DNA of 64,000 nucleotides from Rhizobium sp. RM (GTDB taxonomy: Bacteria > Pseudomonadota > Alphaproteobacteria > Rhizobiales > Rhizobiaceae), in assembly GCF_013390595.1 (NCBI RefSeq), contig NZ_JACAWV010000020.1:62001-126000 (forward strand). Direction: 5' to 3'. Of the stretch, positions 17,543 to 26,120 are shown piece after piece (within the stretch, counting starts at the first letter, position 1; the number at the start of each line of letters is the position of its first letter). The notes under the pieces are model-generated. The model ran no database searches. It was not told the DNA's origin and saw nothing but the letters and a program-made list of their open reading frames with translations. A program made the translations under genes and the position numbers.

Positions 17543-18573
17543 GAAGTGGTTTTCCGCCTGTGTTCCGCTTCGGCAACGTATCGATCATCTGGAGACCAAG
17601 GAGCATCATTGTCTGCTTCGGCTTGCTGCTAGCGGCGACAATTGTTGCCATGCTTCTTCTGGGAACAGGGAGTCTCAAGTTCAGTCCGAAAGAGGTGCTG
17701 GAAACGCTCCTTGGTGCCACTCAAAATCCCGCTGCCGAGCGCATCGTGCTTGGAATCCGGCTGCCACGGGTTCTCACAGCCGGGCTGGTTGGAGCTTGTC
17801 TTGGCGCGGCCGGTTCAATCTTTCAGTCGATTTCACGCAATCCGCTTGGGTCACCCGACATACTCGGCTTCACCACGGGCGCCGCGACGGGCGCCATCGT
17901 TCAGATCATTCTTTTTGATGCTGGAGCGTTGGAGACTGCGGCCGCGGCCGTGGTGGCGGGGCTCGCTGCTGCTGGACTTGTATATAGTCTGGCGATGAAA
18001 GGGCAATCGAGTGGCGGTTATCGGCTTGTGCTTGTCGGTATCGGGGTCGGTGCCGTTCTTTCAGGCCTGAATACGGTGCTACTTGTGAAGGGAGACCTTG
18101 ACCAGGCCATGTCCGCACAGCTCTGGCTTGGCGGTTCACTCAATACGCGAAGCTGGTCGCATGTCGTACCGGCAGCGATTGGCCTTTTCGCGGTTATTCC
18201 ATTCGTTCTCACCTATGCAAGTCGACTGGACGTCATCGAAATGGGCGACGATACGGCTGGGCAGCTCGGTGTCAATGTGGAGCGCACCCGCTTTCTAATG
18301 GTCATGATGGGTGTCGGGCTGACTGCCATTGCTACAGCGGCCGCCGGCCCCATAGCCTTCATTGCGTTGATTGCTCCGCAACTTGCCCGACGCCTGACGC
18401 ATGCACCCCAGGTGCCACTGTTATCGAGCGCTTTGATGGGGGCCACACTTCTCCTTTGCGCGGATCTCCTGGCGCAACGACTGCCACTTAATCTCAACCT
18501 GCCGATCGGACTTATGACCGGCATGATCGGTGGGGTCTATCTTTTGTGGATTCTGGCCCGTAGGCGAAACTGA
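17539..18573 (+). CDS. fepG: Iron-siderophore ABC permease, FepG type
   Basis: Second FecCD-family permease, 344 aa, partner of the preceding one. Shows IRLPRVLTAGLVGACLGAAG, SRNPLGSPDILGFTTGA and GPIAFIALIAPQLARRL. The start is the ATG at 17539 inside the fepD stop (ATGA); the frame is open further upstream but that part is a shadow of fepD. Completes a FepBDGC importer. Confidence 0.9.
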   Translation: MRSGFPPVFRFGNVSIIWRPRSIIVCFGLLLAATIVAMLLLGTGSLKFSPKEVLETLLGATQNPAAERIVLGIRLPRVLTAGLVGACLGAAGSIFQSISRNPLGSPDILGFTTGAATGAIVQIILFDAGALETAAAAVVAGLAAAGLVYSLAMKGQSSGGYRLVLVGIGVGAVLSGLNTVLLVKGDLDQAMSAQLWLGGSLNTRSWSHVVPAAIGLFAVIPFVLTYASRLDVIEMGDDTAGQLGVNVERTRFLMVMMGVGLTAIATAAAGPIAFIALIAPQLARRLTHAPQVPLLSSALMGATLLLCADLLAQRLPLNLNLPIGLMTGMIGGVYLLWILARRRN

Positions 18574-18650
18574 TAACGCCGGATGGATGGGCAATCAATG
18601 TCTGCGGATTGCTTTGTTAGCTCGCGTCTGCGCGCCGATTGACTCCTTCA

Positions 18651-18705
18651 ATGACGATCTCTATTCATCAAGTCATCAGATGACTTGATGAATAGAGATC
18701 GTCAT
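18651..18705. promoter_or_regulatory. 55-bp perfect palindrome covering the start codon of the GntR gene
   Basis: Two 27-bp arms (18651-18677 and 18679-18705), perfectly complementary, separated by a single A. The core reads AAGTCATCAGATGACTT and the right arm ends within the ATG of the regulator gene. It could be the regulator's own operator, and in RNA it would form a very stable hairpin that hides the only GAGA ribosome-binding site and part of the start codon. Confidence 0.85.
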
Positions 18706-19372
18706 GCAAACCGTTAGCAAATCCAGTCTGACACACGAGGCAGCACAAGCCATACGAGGTGAGATTGTCGCGGGTCGCTGGGCGATCGGTGATAAGCTTC
18801 CGAATGAGGCGGGGCTGTCGGCAACGCTTTCTGTCAGTCGCGGTACCGTGCGCGAGGCCGTCCGTGTCCTCGTGGCACAGGGGTTCCTCGAAACAAGACA
18901 AGGTTCTGGCACCTATGTGCTCTCCGTAACCGACCCGACAGAGACCTTGACCATGGCGCGGCGTGCAAGTCTACGCGACCAGTTTGAAGCGCGTTGCGCT
19001 CTGGACGTCGAGGCTGCACGACTGGCTGCGATACGACGAACACCCGCCATCATTGGAGAGTTGCGGCGTCTGCTGGCTGAACGGGGCAACTACGAGGGCG
19101 GCGACAATTCCGCGTTCATCGTGCGCGATCTCGCCTTCCACAAGGCAGTTGTCGCGGCGTCTGGAAACCGCGCGATGGTCGAAATCTACGAGTTCTTTTC
19201 GGTCTCCATCGCTGAGACAATTCAGGCGACACTGCGGGCGGAAGTGCCCGAACCCGATATGCAGGCCCATGCGGATATCGTCGACGCGATCGAATCCGGT
19301 GATGCCGACAAAGCCGCTGTCGCAGTTCGCAGCTTTATGGCTCCTATCTTCTCCACTCTCGACAGATTGTAA
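18704..19372 (+). CDS. GntR-family (FadR/FCD) regulator
   Basis: Winged-helix regulator, 222 aa. DNA-binding part: LPNEAGLSATLSVSRGTVRE then GFLETRQGSGTYV. C-terminal FCD domain with RDLAFHKAVVAASGN, which supplies metal-binding Asp and His in this class. It is followed after 6 bp by a CynX-type transporter, which it probably controls. Its start lies in a 55-bp perfect palindrome, pointing to autoregulation at the DNA or RNA level. Effector unknown. Confidence 0.88.
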   Translation: MQTVSKSSLTHEAAQAIRGEIVAGRWAIGDKLPNEAGLSATLSVSRGTVREAVRVLVAQGFLETRQGSGTYVLSVTDPTETLTMARRASLRDQFEARCALDVEAARLAAIRRTPAIIGELRRLLAERGNYEGGDNSAFIVRDLAFHKAVVAASGNRAMVEIYEFFSVSIAETIQATLRAEVPEPDMQAHADIVDAIESGDADKAAVAVRSFMAPIFSTLDRL

Positions 19373-19378
19373 AACATC

Positions 19379-20668
19379 ATGACTGCTTCATTTCTAGGGG
19401 CAACAAAGACCCAGGGCCACGATCCGGTTGAGGATACCTTGGTCGATGCCGAAATCGACACGGTGCCGGCACCGGTCCCGCCACGACAGAGTGCTTTGGG
19501 GCGTGTTCTGCTTGGCGCCAGCCTCGTACTCATCGCATTTAATCTCCGTCCGGTTTTTTCCAGTGCATCGGCATTGCTTCCGGAAATCCGTAGTGAACTT
19601 GGCCTGTCTTCGTTTGCTGCGAGCGTCCTGACAACATTGCCTGTCCTTTGCCTTGGCGCCTTCTCGCCGCTGGCACCCCGCCTAGCCCAGCGTATCGGAT
19701 CTGAGCGGACCCTGCTTGGGGTGTTGCTGTTCCTGGCGCTTGGAACGGCCTTGCGTGGTCTGCATTCTGTTCCAGCCCTGTTTCTCGGAACGGCACTTGC
19801 CGGTGGCTGCATCGCAATCGGTAACGTGCTTCTGCCGGGTCTCGTAAAACGGGACTTTGTCAAGAATGCTGCTTTGATGACGGGCCTTTACACCATGGCG
19901 CTTTGCGCCGGGGCGGCGAGCGCTGCAGGGCTAACCTTGCCTTTGGAGAAAATGCTTGGCGGTTCAATGAATGGCGCATTGGCGATCTGGGCGCTTCCGG
20001 CGCTGCTGGTCGGCGCCCTCTGGTTGCCGCAGGTGCTGTTGGCTAAGGACAAATCGGCACGCAGCGGCTTTCGTGTCGAAGGTCTCTGGCGAGACAGGTT
20101 GGCCTGGAACATCACGATGTTCATGGGTTTTCAGTCTGCGCTTGCCTACAGCGTTTTTGGCTGGCTCGTCCCAATCCTGCGTGACCGCGGTCTTGATGGT
20201 GTCACCGCCGGCGCTATCGTATCAGTATCGGTCATGGTGCAGGCAGCGTCGTGCCTTGTCGTGCCGCATATCGCCGTTCGCGGTAAAAACCAGTGTGTCA
20301 TCAATGTTACGCTTTGCGCGTTCGCAGTTGTCGCTTTGATTGGCCTGCTATTTGCTCCGCTCTCGACCGTGTGGTTCTGGGCTGTACTGCAGGGCATTGG
20401 ACAGGGAGGATTGATCGCTGCAGCAATGACGGTGATCGTATTGCGTTCGCGCGACCCACATGTTGCCGCTCATCTCTCGGGTATGGCCCAGTGCGTTGGT
20501 TATCTTTTGGCGGCCATCGGTCCGCTTGTTGCTGGCGTCATTCGGGGCTGGACGGGCAGCTTTGCCTGGTGCGCGGTCCTTTTTGTTGGATTGGGTGCTG
20601 TTGCTGCTGTCAATGGTTGGTTCGCCGGGCGTTCGGGTTTCGTGAACGCGAAAACTGTCGAGATGTGA
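19379..20668 (+). CDS. MFS transporter, CynX/NimT family
   Basis: Major facilitator protein of the cyanate/nitroimidazole (CynX/NimT) group, 429 aa with about 12 membrane segments after a roughly 40-residue polar N-terminus. Family wording includes IAFNLRPVFSSASALLPEI, LTTLPVLCLGAFSPLAPRLA and IGNVLLPGLVKRDF. Members usually export or exchange small organic compounds; the substrate here is unknown. It lies in one unit with the GntR regulator. Confidence 0.85.
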   Translation: MTASFLGATKTQGHDPVEDTLVDAEIDTVPAPVPPRQSALGRVLLGASLVLIAFNLRPVFSSASALLPEIRSELGLSSFAASVLTTLPVLCLGAFSPLAPRLAQRIGSERTLLGVLLFLALGTALRGLHSVPALFLGTALAGGCIAIGNVLLPGLVKRDFVKNAALMTGLYTMALCAGAASAAGLTLPLEKMLGGSMNGALAIWALPALLVGALWLPQVLLAKDKSARSGFRVEGLWRDRLAWNITMFMGFQSALAYSVFGWLVPILRDRGLDGVTAGAIVSVSVMVQAASCLVVPHIAVRGKNQCVINVTLCAFAVVALIGLLFAPLSTVWFWAVLQGIGQGGLIAAAMTVIVLRSRDPHVAAHLSGMAQCVGYLLAAIGPLVAGVIRGWTGSFAWCAVLFVGLGAVAAVNGWFAGRSGFVNAKTVEM

Positions 20669-20890
20669 GCCGACATTCGCGCGGCAGGTCTCGCCGCGCT
20701 TGATACGGTTTCCGCCGCACATGGCGTACGGTCAGCCGAGGTTGCTGTTGCGCTCATGGCGCAGCAAGGCGTAATTGCACCGATCACCAGCGCGACAAAG
20801 GTGGCGCATGTCGAAAGCTTTTCCAGAGCCGTCAGCCCGGAGTTGACGCCGCGCGAATTCACTCAATTAAAAGCCGCAGGGACCTCTTGA
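20669..20890 (+). pseudogene. Aldo/keto reductase remnant (C-terminal part only)
   Basis: In the same frame as the transporter, just after its stop, about 73 codons run to a TGA at 20888-20890. The reading AALDTVSAAHGVRSAEVAVA, then GVIAPITSATKVAHV and ELTPREFTQLKAAG, has the order of the last helices of aldo/keto reductases (cofactor-binding SATK region and C-terminal helix). No start or N-terminal barrel is present, since the transporter gene occupies that place. It is therefore a relic left by a deletion or replacement. Too short to be listed as an ordinary gene. Confidence 0.7.
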
Positions 20891-20968
20891 AGAGTGGGCG
20901 TGCGGGCTAACTGCAGGTGAAAACTGTCTTGGTCTTTTTCGGACATGCAGTGAGATCGAAACAGCTGG

Positions 20969-20997
20969 AAAAAAGGGCGCCACCAGACGCCTTTTTC
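20969..20997 (+). terminator. Probable rho-independent terminator
   Basis: AAAAAGGGCG and CGCCTTTTT form a stem with one bulged G around an 8-nt loop, ending in a T5 run. It closes the GntR-transporter unit. The rest of 20891-21091 holds nothing I recognise. Confidence 0.6.
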
Positions 20998-21091
20998 ATG
21001 TGGAGCAAATTTGTGCGCCCCGCGAAAGGAGCCACCTATCCACAAGTCGACAAGCCGGCCAAATATTTTTCAGGCAAAGTGCTTGACACTC

Positions 21092-21110
21092 TCAACTAAA
21101 TTATAGTTGA
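21092..21110. promoter_or_regulatory. MarR operator overlapping its own promoter
   Basis: TCAACTA-AATTA-TAGTTGA is a perfect 7-bp inverted repeat 14 bp before the MarR gene. A TTGACA at 21083-21088 is a good -35 element, which places the repeat over the -10 region. Typical arrangement for MarR autorepression. Confidence 0.65.
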
Positions 21111-21123
21111 TTATCTCAATCAA

Positions 21124-21666
21124 ATGGATGGCAGATTCATGAATGACATTGGTGGAAACGATGATGTCGAATGGCCTGGCGAAGGGATTGTCGTCTCTCC
21201 GGAGACGATTGATCTCGATGTCCTGAACGATACGTTCAGCTACTTCATTCGAGACATTAACATCGCGGTCAGCCGCGATTGGGACGCCCGCATTGCCGAT
21301 ATGGAAGCCATTCGTGGCACTGGCAAAGTTACGGCCCTTTTCATGATCGCCAATTACCCAGGCATTCACCCTTCCGCGATTGCGCAGATCAACTTGCGCG
21401 ATCGCGCAGAGGTGGCGCGCACGTTGAACGGTCTGGAGGCAGCCGGACTTATTCGCCGAAAGACCGGCCGGAAGGATTCTCGTTCCTGGTCTTTATTCCT
21501 GACGGAGGAGGGCGAAGAATGCGTTGTCGAATTGCGCAAACGCATCAAGGAGTCCCGCAAGTTCCTCTGCGATATTTCGGATGACGAATACGAGCAGGCG
21601 ATGAGTGTTCTGCGGCGCATATATTGGCGTTTCGTTATGGCGCCTCATCCGGTAGGGGAGCGTTGA
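21124..21666 (+). CDS. MarR-family transcriptional regulator
   Basis: Winged-helix regulator of 180 aa. The core reads GKVTALFMIANYPGIHPSAI, RAEVARTLNGLEAAGLIRRK and KDSRSWSLFLTEEGEE, the recognition helix and wing of MarR proteins. A second ATG at 21139 is possible. It overlaps the short-chain dehydrogenase gene by one base (TGATG), so the pair is co-translated, and the operator just upstream suggests self-repression released by a small-molecule ligand. Confidence 0.85.
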   Translation: MDGRFMNDIGGNDDVEWPGEGIVVSPETIDLDVLNDTFSYFIRDINIAVSRDWDARIADMEAIRGTGKVTALFMIANYPGIHPSAIAQINLRDRAEVARTLNGLEAAGLIRRKTGRKDSRSWSLFLTEEGEECVVELRKRIKESRKFLCDISDDEYEQAMSVLRRIYWRFVMAPHPVGER

Positions 21667-22358
21667 TGGCAGAGGAACGCGTAGCGCTGATCAGTGGCGC
21701 GCGGAGGGGTATAGGCAAGGCGATTGCTGAACGTCTGTTTCGCGATGGTTGGAAAATCTCGCTTGGATTACGCCAGCCGCAGGATGACTGGACGGACGGT
21801 GTGGCGATCCATACCCACCCCTACGACGCCCTGCAGGGTGGCGAAGCCGAGTGGGTCGATACAGCACTCGCTCGGTTCGGTCGCATTGATGCCGTGGTCG
21901 CCAACGCTGGCGTGATGGTCGCGAAGTCCGTCATCGATATTGATGACGCGTCTCTGGATGCGATGTGGGCGGTCAATGTCAGGGCGCCACAGAGACTGGC
22001 GAAGTATGCGTTTCCCGCCTTGTCGAAATCCGGTAGCGGCCGCATTGCCATCATCGCGTCGTTATCGGGAAAACGTGTGGCGTCAGTGGATTCCTCCGCT
22101 TATGCGCTGACCAAACATGCAGCGGTCGCGCTTGCCCATGGACTTCGCCAGGCAGGCTTCGAGCAGGGCATTAGAGCAACGGCGATCTGCCCGGGCTTCG
22201 TCTCCACCGATATGGGTCTGGCGCTTGCGCCAGAGAAGGCGGCGAGCATGACAAGTGCAGATGAAGTTGCCGATGTCGTTGCCTACGCCATCAACCTGCC
22301 AAACCGTGCAAGCGTTGCGGAAATCACTGTCAACTGGCGGGCCGAACAACTCTATTGA
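21666..22358 (+). CDS. Short-chain dehydrogenase/reductase
   Basis: NAD(P)-dependent oxidoreductase of the classical SDR type, 230 aa. Cofactor motif SGARRGIGKA near the N-terminus, NAG in VVANAGVMV, the catalytic Ser in IASLSGKRV and the YALTK of the YxxxK pair. Start ATG 21666 has GGGGAG upstream. Coupled to the MarR gene. It may belong to the transporter-oxidase operon downstream or stand alone with MarR; substrate unknown. Confidence 0.85.
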   Translation: MAEERVALISGARRGIGKAIAERLFRDGWKISLGLRQPQDDWTDGVAIHTHPYDALQGGEAEWVDTALARFGRIDAVVANAGVMVAKSVIDIDDASLDAMWAVNVRAPQRLAKYAFPALSKSGSGRIAIIASLSGKRVASVDSSAYALTKHAAVALAHGLRQAGFEQGIRATAICPGFVSTDMGLALAPEKAASMTSADEVADVVAYAINLPNRASVAEITVNWRAEQLY

Positions 22359-22444
22359 GGAGATCATGGCGCCTTGCCGGGTGCTGCAATTCATCGACAA
22401 GAGAAGTCGGGACGGCGGATCTGATACCCGTCCAGCCGACCGCA

Positions 22445-22459
22445 AAGGGCAAAGCCCTT
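22445..22459. repeat. Small hairpin in the SDR-transporter gap
   Basis: AAGGGC-AAA-GCCCTT, 6-bp stem with a 3-nt loop and no T-run. It lies in the 197-bp gap before the binding-protein gene, which also holds that gene's AAGGGGAAC ribosome-binding site and probably its promoter (a TAATAAT element just upstream). Otherwise nothing is recognised. Confidence 0.35.
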
Positions 22460-22555
22460 GCTTAGGGAGTCATAAGTACCTGTCCGATCAATCGGGCAAG
22501 GATTGCATCGTCCTGATAACGGACGCCACCAATTCTAATAATAAGGGGAACAAAA

Positions 22556-24211
22556 ATGACCACCAAAAACAATAACTTCCACGCCAGCAGACGCCAGGTT
22601 CTGGCCATGCTCGGCATCGGTGTTACCGGGACGGCGATGTCTGGCCTTCTCGGCTCCAGCGTCGTTCGTGCTCAGGACGCGCCGAAGGGCCAGATCGTCC
22701 TCGGCTTTTCACAGGAACCAACGGTCTTCAATCCGCATCTGCTCCATATCGAAGTTGACGAGGGCGTGTATTTCGCGCTCTTCGATCCTTTGTTCGGCGT
22801 TGACGATGGTGGCGAGTTCGTCCCGTGCCTGGCAGCCGAAGTGCCGACTGTGGCCAATGGCGGCGTTTCCGCAGATGGCCTGAAGTGGAAGGTCAAGTTG
22901 CGCGAAGGCGTGACATGGCACGATGGCAAGCCACTGACAGCTGAGGACGTGAAGTTCACCATGGAACTTCTGGTCAACCCGAAGTTCAACAGCTGGCGCC
23001 ACACTGGCCACGAACTCGTTCGCGATCTGACCGTTGTTTCGCCGACGGAACTGACCTGGACGATGGAAAAGCCTTATGCGCCCTATGCGTCGATACTGGC
23101 CTCAACCTTCATCGTGCCGAAGCACGCCTTTGATGGCGCAGCCGACCTCAACAACACGCCGTTCAACAACGCACCGATCGGGACCGGCCCCTACAAATGG
23201 ACAAAACGCGTTGCGGGCGATTACATCGAAATGGCTGCCAACACGTCCTATTACGGCGATGGCCCCTTCGTGGAGCGCTTGATTGTCAAATATATTCCTG
23301 ACCTCACGGTAATGTATACACAATTCAAGACCGGTGACCTCGATGTCGTCGGTCTGCAGGGGATCAGTGCCGATCACTACGAAGAGGCGTCCGCGCTTGC
23401 CGATCGTACCGTCGTCAAGGCCCCGGGCAGCCCGGTCGAGACCTTCTCATTGAACCTCGGTTTGCCGGTCTTCCAGGACAAGGCCGTGCGTCAGGCGCTC
23501 TATATGGCAGTCGACAAGGCATCGATCATCGATGCTCTTTATTTCGGCTTGCCTGTTGCGACCGAAAGCTACATGCCTCAGCAGGCCTATTACCATAATG
23601 GCGACCTGCCGAAGCACGAGTTCAACATCGAAAAGGCCAGTGCACTGCTGGAAGAAGCCGGCTGGAAACTTGGCAGCGATGGTGTCCGTGCCAAGGACGG
23701 TCTGCGTCTATCGTTTGAAAACTCGACGACGTCAGGCAACCACCTGCGCGAACAGATGCAGCAGTTTCTGCAGCAGACCTTTGCCCAGATCGGTGCGGAG
23801 ATGACGATCCGAAATCTTCCCCCGGCGGTGATGTGGGGTGATCACTGGATGCTCTCCCAGTATCAGAGCGCGATTGCCGGTATCGTGTTCCTGACTGGTG
23901 GCGATCCGGATACATCCGATTACTTCAGTTCGAAGTCGATCGCCGCGCAGGGAGGAGCAGGGCAAAATACCTGGCAGTGGAAAAACGAGGATGTCGACAA
24001 GCTGCTTGCTGAAGGTGCGGCCATCTTCGTTCCGGAAGAGCGGAAAAAAACCTATGCGAAGATACAGGCATTGGTCCGCGATGAACTTCCCTTCCTGCCG
24101 CTGCACCAATTTACAGACCTCCGTGGTTTCAAGAAGGGCTTCGAAGGTTACGTGCCGAACGTCAACGTTCGTATCGACAGCTGGAATGTCAACAGCTGGC
24201 GCTGGAGCTAA
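22556..24211 (+). CDS. Peptide/opine-type ABC substrate-binding protein (DppA family)
   Basis: Periplasmic binding protein of family 5 (SBP_bac_5), 551 aa. The N-terminus has a Tat-like signal, SRRQVLAML followed by a hydrophobic stretch and cleavage near VVRAQDA. Family markers are FNPHLLHIEVDEGVYFALFD, KVKLREGVTWHDGKPLTAED and APIGTGPYKW. First gene of an operon with two permeases and a fused ATPase. The nearby FAD oxidases suggest the ligand is an amine, amino-acid derivative or opine-like compound rather than an ordinary dipeptide. Confidence 0.9.
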   Translation: MTTKNNNFHASRRQVLAMLGIGVTGTAMSGLLGSSVVRAQDAPKGQIVLGFSQEPTVFNPHLLHIEVDEGVYFALFDPLFGVDDGGEFVPCLAAEVPTVANGGVSADGLKWKVKLREGVTWHDGKPLTAEDVKFTMELLVNPKFNSWRHTGHELVRDLTVVSPTELTWTMEKPYAPYASILASTFIVPKHAFDGAADLNNTPFNNAPIGTGPYKWTKRVAGDYIEMAANTSYYGDGPFVERLIVKYIPDLTVMYTQFKTGDLDVVGLQGISADHYEEASALADRTVVKAPGSPVETFSLNLGLPVFQDKAVRQALYMAVDKASIIDALYFGLPVATESYMPQQAYYHNGDLPKHEFNIEKASALLEEAGWKLGSDGVRAKDGLRLSFENSTTSGNHLREQMQQFLQQTFAQIGAEMTIRNLPPAVMWGDHWMLSQYQSAIAGIVFLTGGDPDTSDYFSSKSIAAQGGAGQNTWQWKNEDVDKLLAEGAAIFVPEERKKTYAKIQALVRDELPFLPLHQFTDLRGFKKGFEGYVPNVNVRIDSWNVNSWRWS

Positions 24212-24217
24212 TTAGCC

Positions 24218-24242
24218 AGGTCGGGCCTTCAAGGCCCGACCT
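24218..24242 (+). terminator. Perfect intercistronic hairpin after the binding-protein gene
   Basis: Perfect 12-bp arms (AGGTCGGGCCTT and complement) around one base, with no T-run, 7 bp after the stop. Most likely an RNA-stabilising or attenuating hairpin that raises the level of binding-protein mRNA over that of the permeases, rather than a full terminator. Confidence 0.7.
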
Positions 24243-24277
24243 ACCTCCTGCTACGACCGCGACGACGGAGATTTTAT

Positions 24278-25228
24278 ATGTTGCGCTTTCTGCTCGGCAG
24301 ATTGGGGCAAAGCCTTGTCCTGTTCCTGATTGTTTCCCTGATCGGCTTTTGCGTTTTGATGCTGGCGCCGGGTGGGCCGATGTCGAAATTCGCGCTGACG
24401 CCAGGTATCAGCAAGGTCGATCTCGACCGCATCGCCCACGAAATGGGGCTCGATCGGCCAATCCTCATCCAGTATCTGGACTGGTTGTGGGGTCTGGTTC
24501 GCGGTGATTGGGGCAACTCGTTCCGCGACGGGCGTCCCGTCCTGTCGATCATCGGCGGTCATCTTTTCGCGACGCTGTTATTGATGGGTACCTCAACAGC
24601 GATTGCGATCGGACTGGGTGTCTGGATCGGTATGAAAAGTGCGATCAAGAGATATTCCGCTTTCGACTATTCGATGACGATTGCGACCATGGTGGCGCTT
24701 TCCATACCGACCTTCTGGTTCGGTCTCGTCGCCATCTATATCTTTTCACTCAGACTTGGCTGGTTTCCGGCCGGTAATATGTACACGATCGGCGACCAGT
24801 CTCTGTTGGACTACGCCCACCACCTCGTCTTGCCGTCGCTGGTCCTTGCGCTCGTCAACATCGCCATCTGGAGCCGCTACATGCGCTCGTCCATGCTGGA
24901 GGCGATCGGCCAGGAATTCGTCAAGACGGCACGGGCCAAGGGGGTGCGCACCAAGACCATCATGCGCCGTCACGTTGCCCGCAATGCTCTCCTTCCGATG
25001 ATAACGCTGGCGGGCATGCAGATACCGCAATTGCTTGGCGGCGCACTGGTGGCCGAAACGGTCTTCACCTGGCCGGGAATGGGGCGTCTCTTCCTCGATA
25101 GTCTCGGATACAGCGACTATCCCGTGATCATGGGACTGCTGATGTTTTCTGCCATCCTTACCGTTCTGGGCAGCCTCCTTGCGGATATCTGCTCAGCAAT
25201 CGTCGATCCACGCATCCGGCTGGCATGA
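24278..25228 (+). CDS. ABC permease, DppB type
   Basis: Inner-membrane permease, 316 aa, six hydrophobic segments. N-terminal MLRFLLGRLGQSLVLFLIVS and the binding-protein-dependent loop EFVKTARAKGVRTKTIMRRH followed by NALLPMITLAGMQIPQLLGG are typical of DppB/OppB. Overlaps the start region of the next permease gene. Confidence 0.92.
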   Translation: MLRFLLGRLGQSLVLFLIVSLIGFCVLMLAPGGPMSKFALTPGISKVDLDRIAHEMGLDRPILIQYLDWLWGLVRGDWGNSFRDGRPVLSIIGGHLFATLLLMGTSTAIAIGLGVWIGMKSAIKRYSAFDYSMTIATMVALSIPTFWFGLVAIYIFSLRLGWFPAGNMYTIGDQSLLDYAHHLVLPSLVLALVNIAIWSRYMRSSMLEAIGQEFVKTARAKGVRTKTIMRRHVARNALLPMITLAGMQIPQLLGGALVAETVFTWPGMGRLFLDSLGYSDYPVIMGLLMFSAILTVLGSLLADICSAIVDPRIRLA

Positions 25229-25239
25229 GGAAGACGGAG

Positions 25240-26112
25240 ATGGCTACTGTAGATCTTGTCCTTCCTGTTCGTCCACGCAACCGTGTTGTTGCACGCTTCA
25301 TGCGGCACAAACTGGCCGTGCTTGGACTGATCATCGTAACGATACTGATCCTTGCCAGTATCGCAGGCCCCTGGCTCATCCCCTACGATCAGCTTTTTAT
25401 CGATCTGCGGGCGCGCAACGCTCCCCCTCTGACCGGGGCGCATATTTTCGGCACGGACCCTCTTGGGCGTGACGTCGCGGCACGGCTGTTTATGGCTGGC
25501 CGAGTTTCACTGACCGCAGGCGTTGCGGCGATGCTTATATCGACCGTTATTGGCGTGCTGGTCGGCACGGTGTCCGGTTACTACGGTGGTCGTATCGGTG
25601 CAGTATTGATGCGCATCGTCGATGGCTTCCTCGCTTTCCCGAGTGTGTTCCTGATGCTGACGCTTGCCTCCTTTATCAAGCCAAGCCCGCTGATGATTAC
25701 TGTCATTATCGCGATCACGAGCTGGATGCAGGTGGCTCGCGTGGTCGATGCTGAAGTTCGCTCGCTTCGCAACCGGGAATTCGTTCTGGCCGCAACGATG
25801 CTGGGCCTGGCGCCAAGCCGTGTGATGTTTCGGGAAATCCTGCCGAACGTCATGGGCCCAATCATCGTTTCGGCGAACCTCACGATCGCCAATGCCATCC
25901 TTCTCGAAGCCTATATCTCGTTCCTGGGCTACGGCATCCAGCCGCCTTTGCCCTCTTGGGGCAACATGCTGAACGGTGCTCAGCAATATCTCGACAAGGC
26001 TCCCTGGCTTGCAATCGTTCCAGGCATGGCGATCACGCTGGCGGTTACCGGTTTCAACTTTGTTGGCGACGGGCTGCGCGATGCGCTCGATGTCCGCGGT
26101 GATGGAAAGTGA
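25240..26112 (+). CDS. ABC permease, DppC type
   Basis: Second permease, 290 aa from the ATG at 25240 (AGGAAG about 6 nt upstream); an in-frame ATG at 25225 overlaps the previous stop and is the alternative. FMRHKLAVLGLIIVTILIL starts the protein, HIFGTDPLGRDVAARL and the EFVLAATMLGLAPSRVMFRE loop identify DppC/OppC. Pairs with the preceding permease. Confidence 0.92.
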   Translation: MATVDLVLPVRPRNRVVARFMRHKLAVLGLIIVTILILASIAGPWLIPYDQLFIDLRARNAPPLTGAHIFGTDPLGRDVAARLFMAGRVSLTAGVAAMLISTVIGVLVGTVSGYYGGRIGAVLMRIVDGFLAFPSVFLMLTLASFIKPSPLMITVIIAITSWMQVARVVDAEVRSLRNREFVLAATMLGLAPSRVMFREILPNVMGPIIVSANLTIANAILLEAYISFLGYGIQPPLPSWGNMLNGAQQYLDKAPWLAIVPGMAITLAVTGFNFVGDGLRDALDVRGDGK

Positions 26113-26120
26113 GGCTGCCA

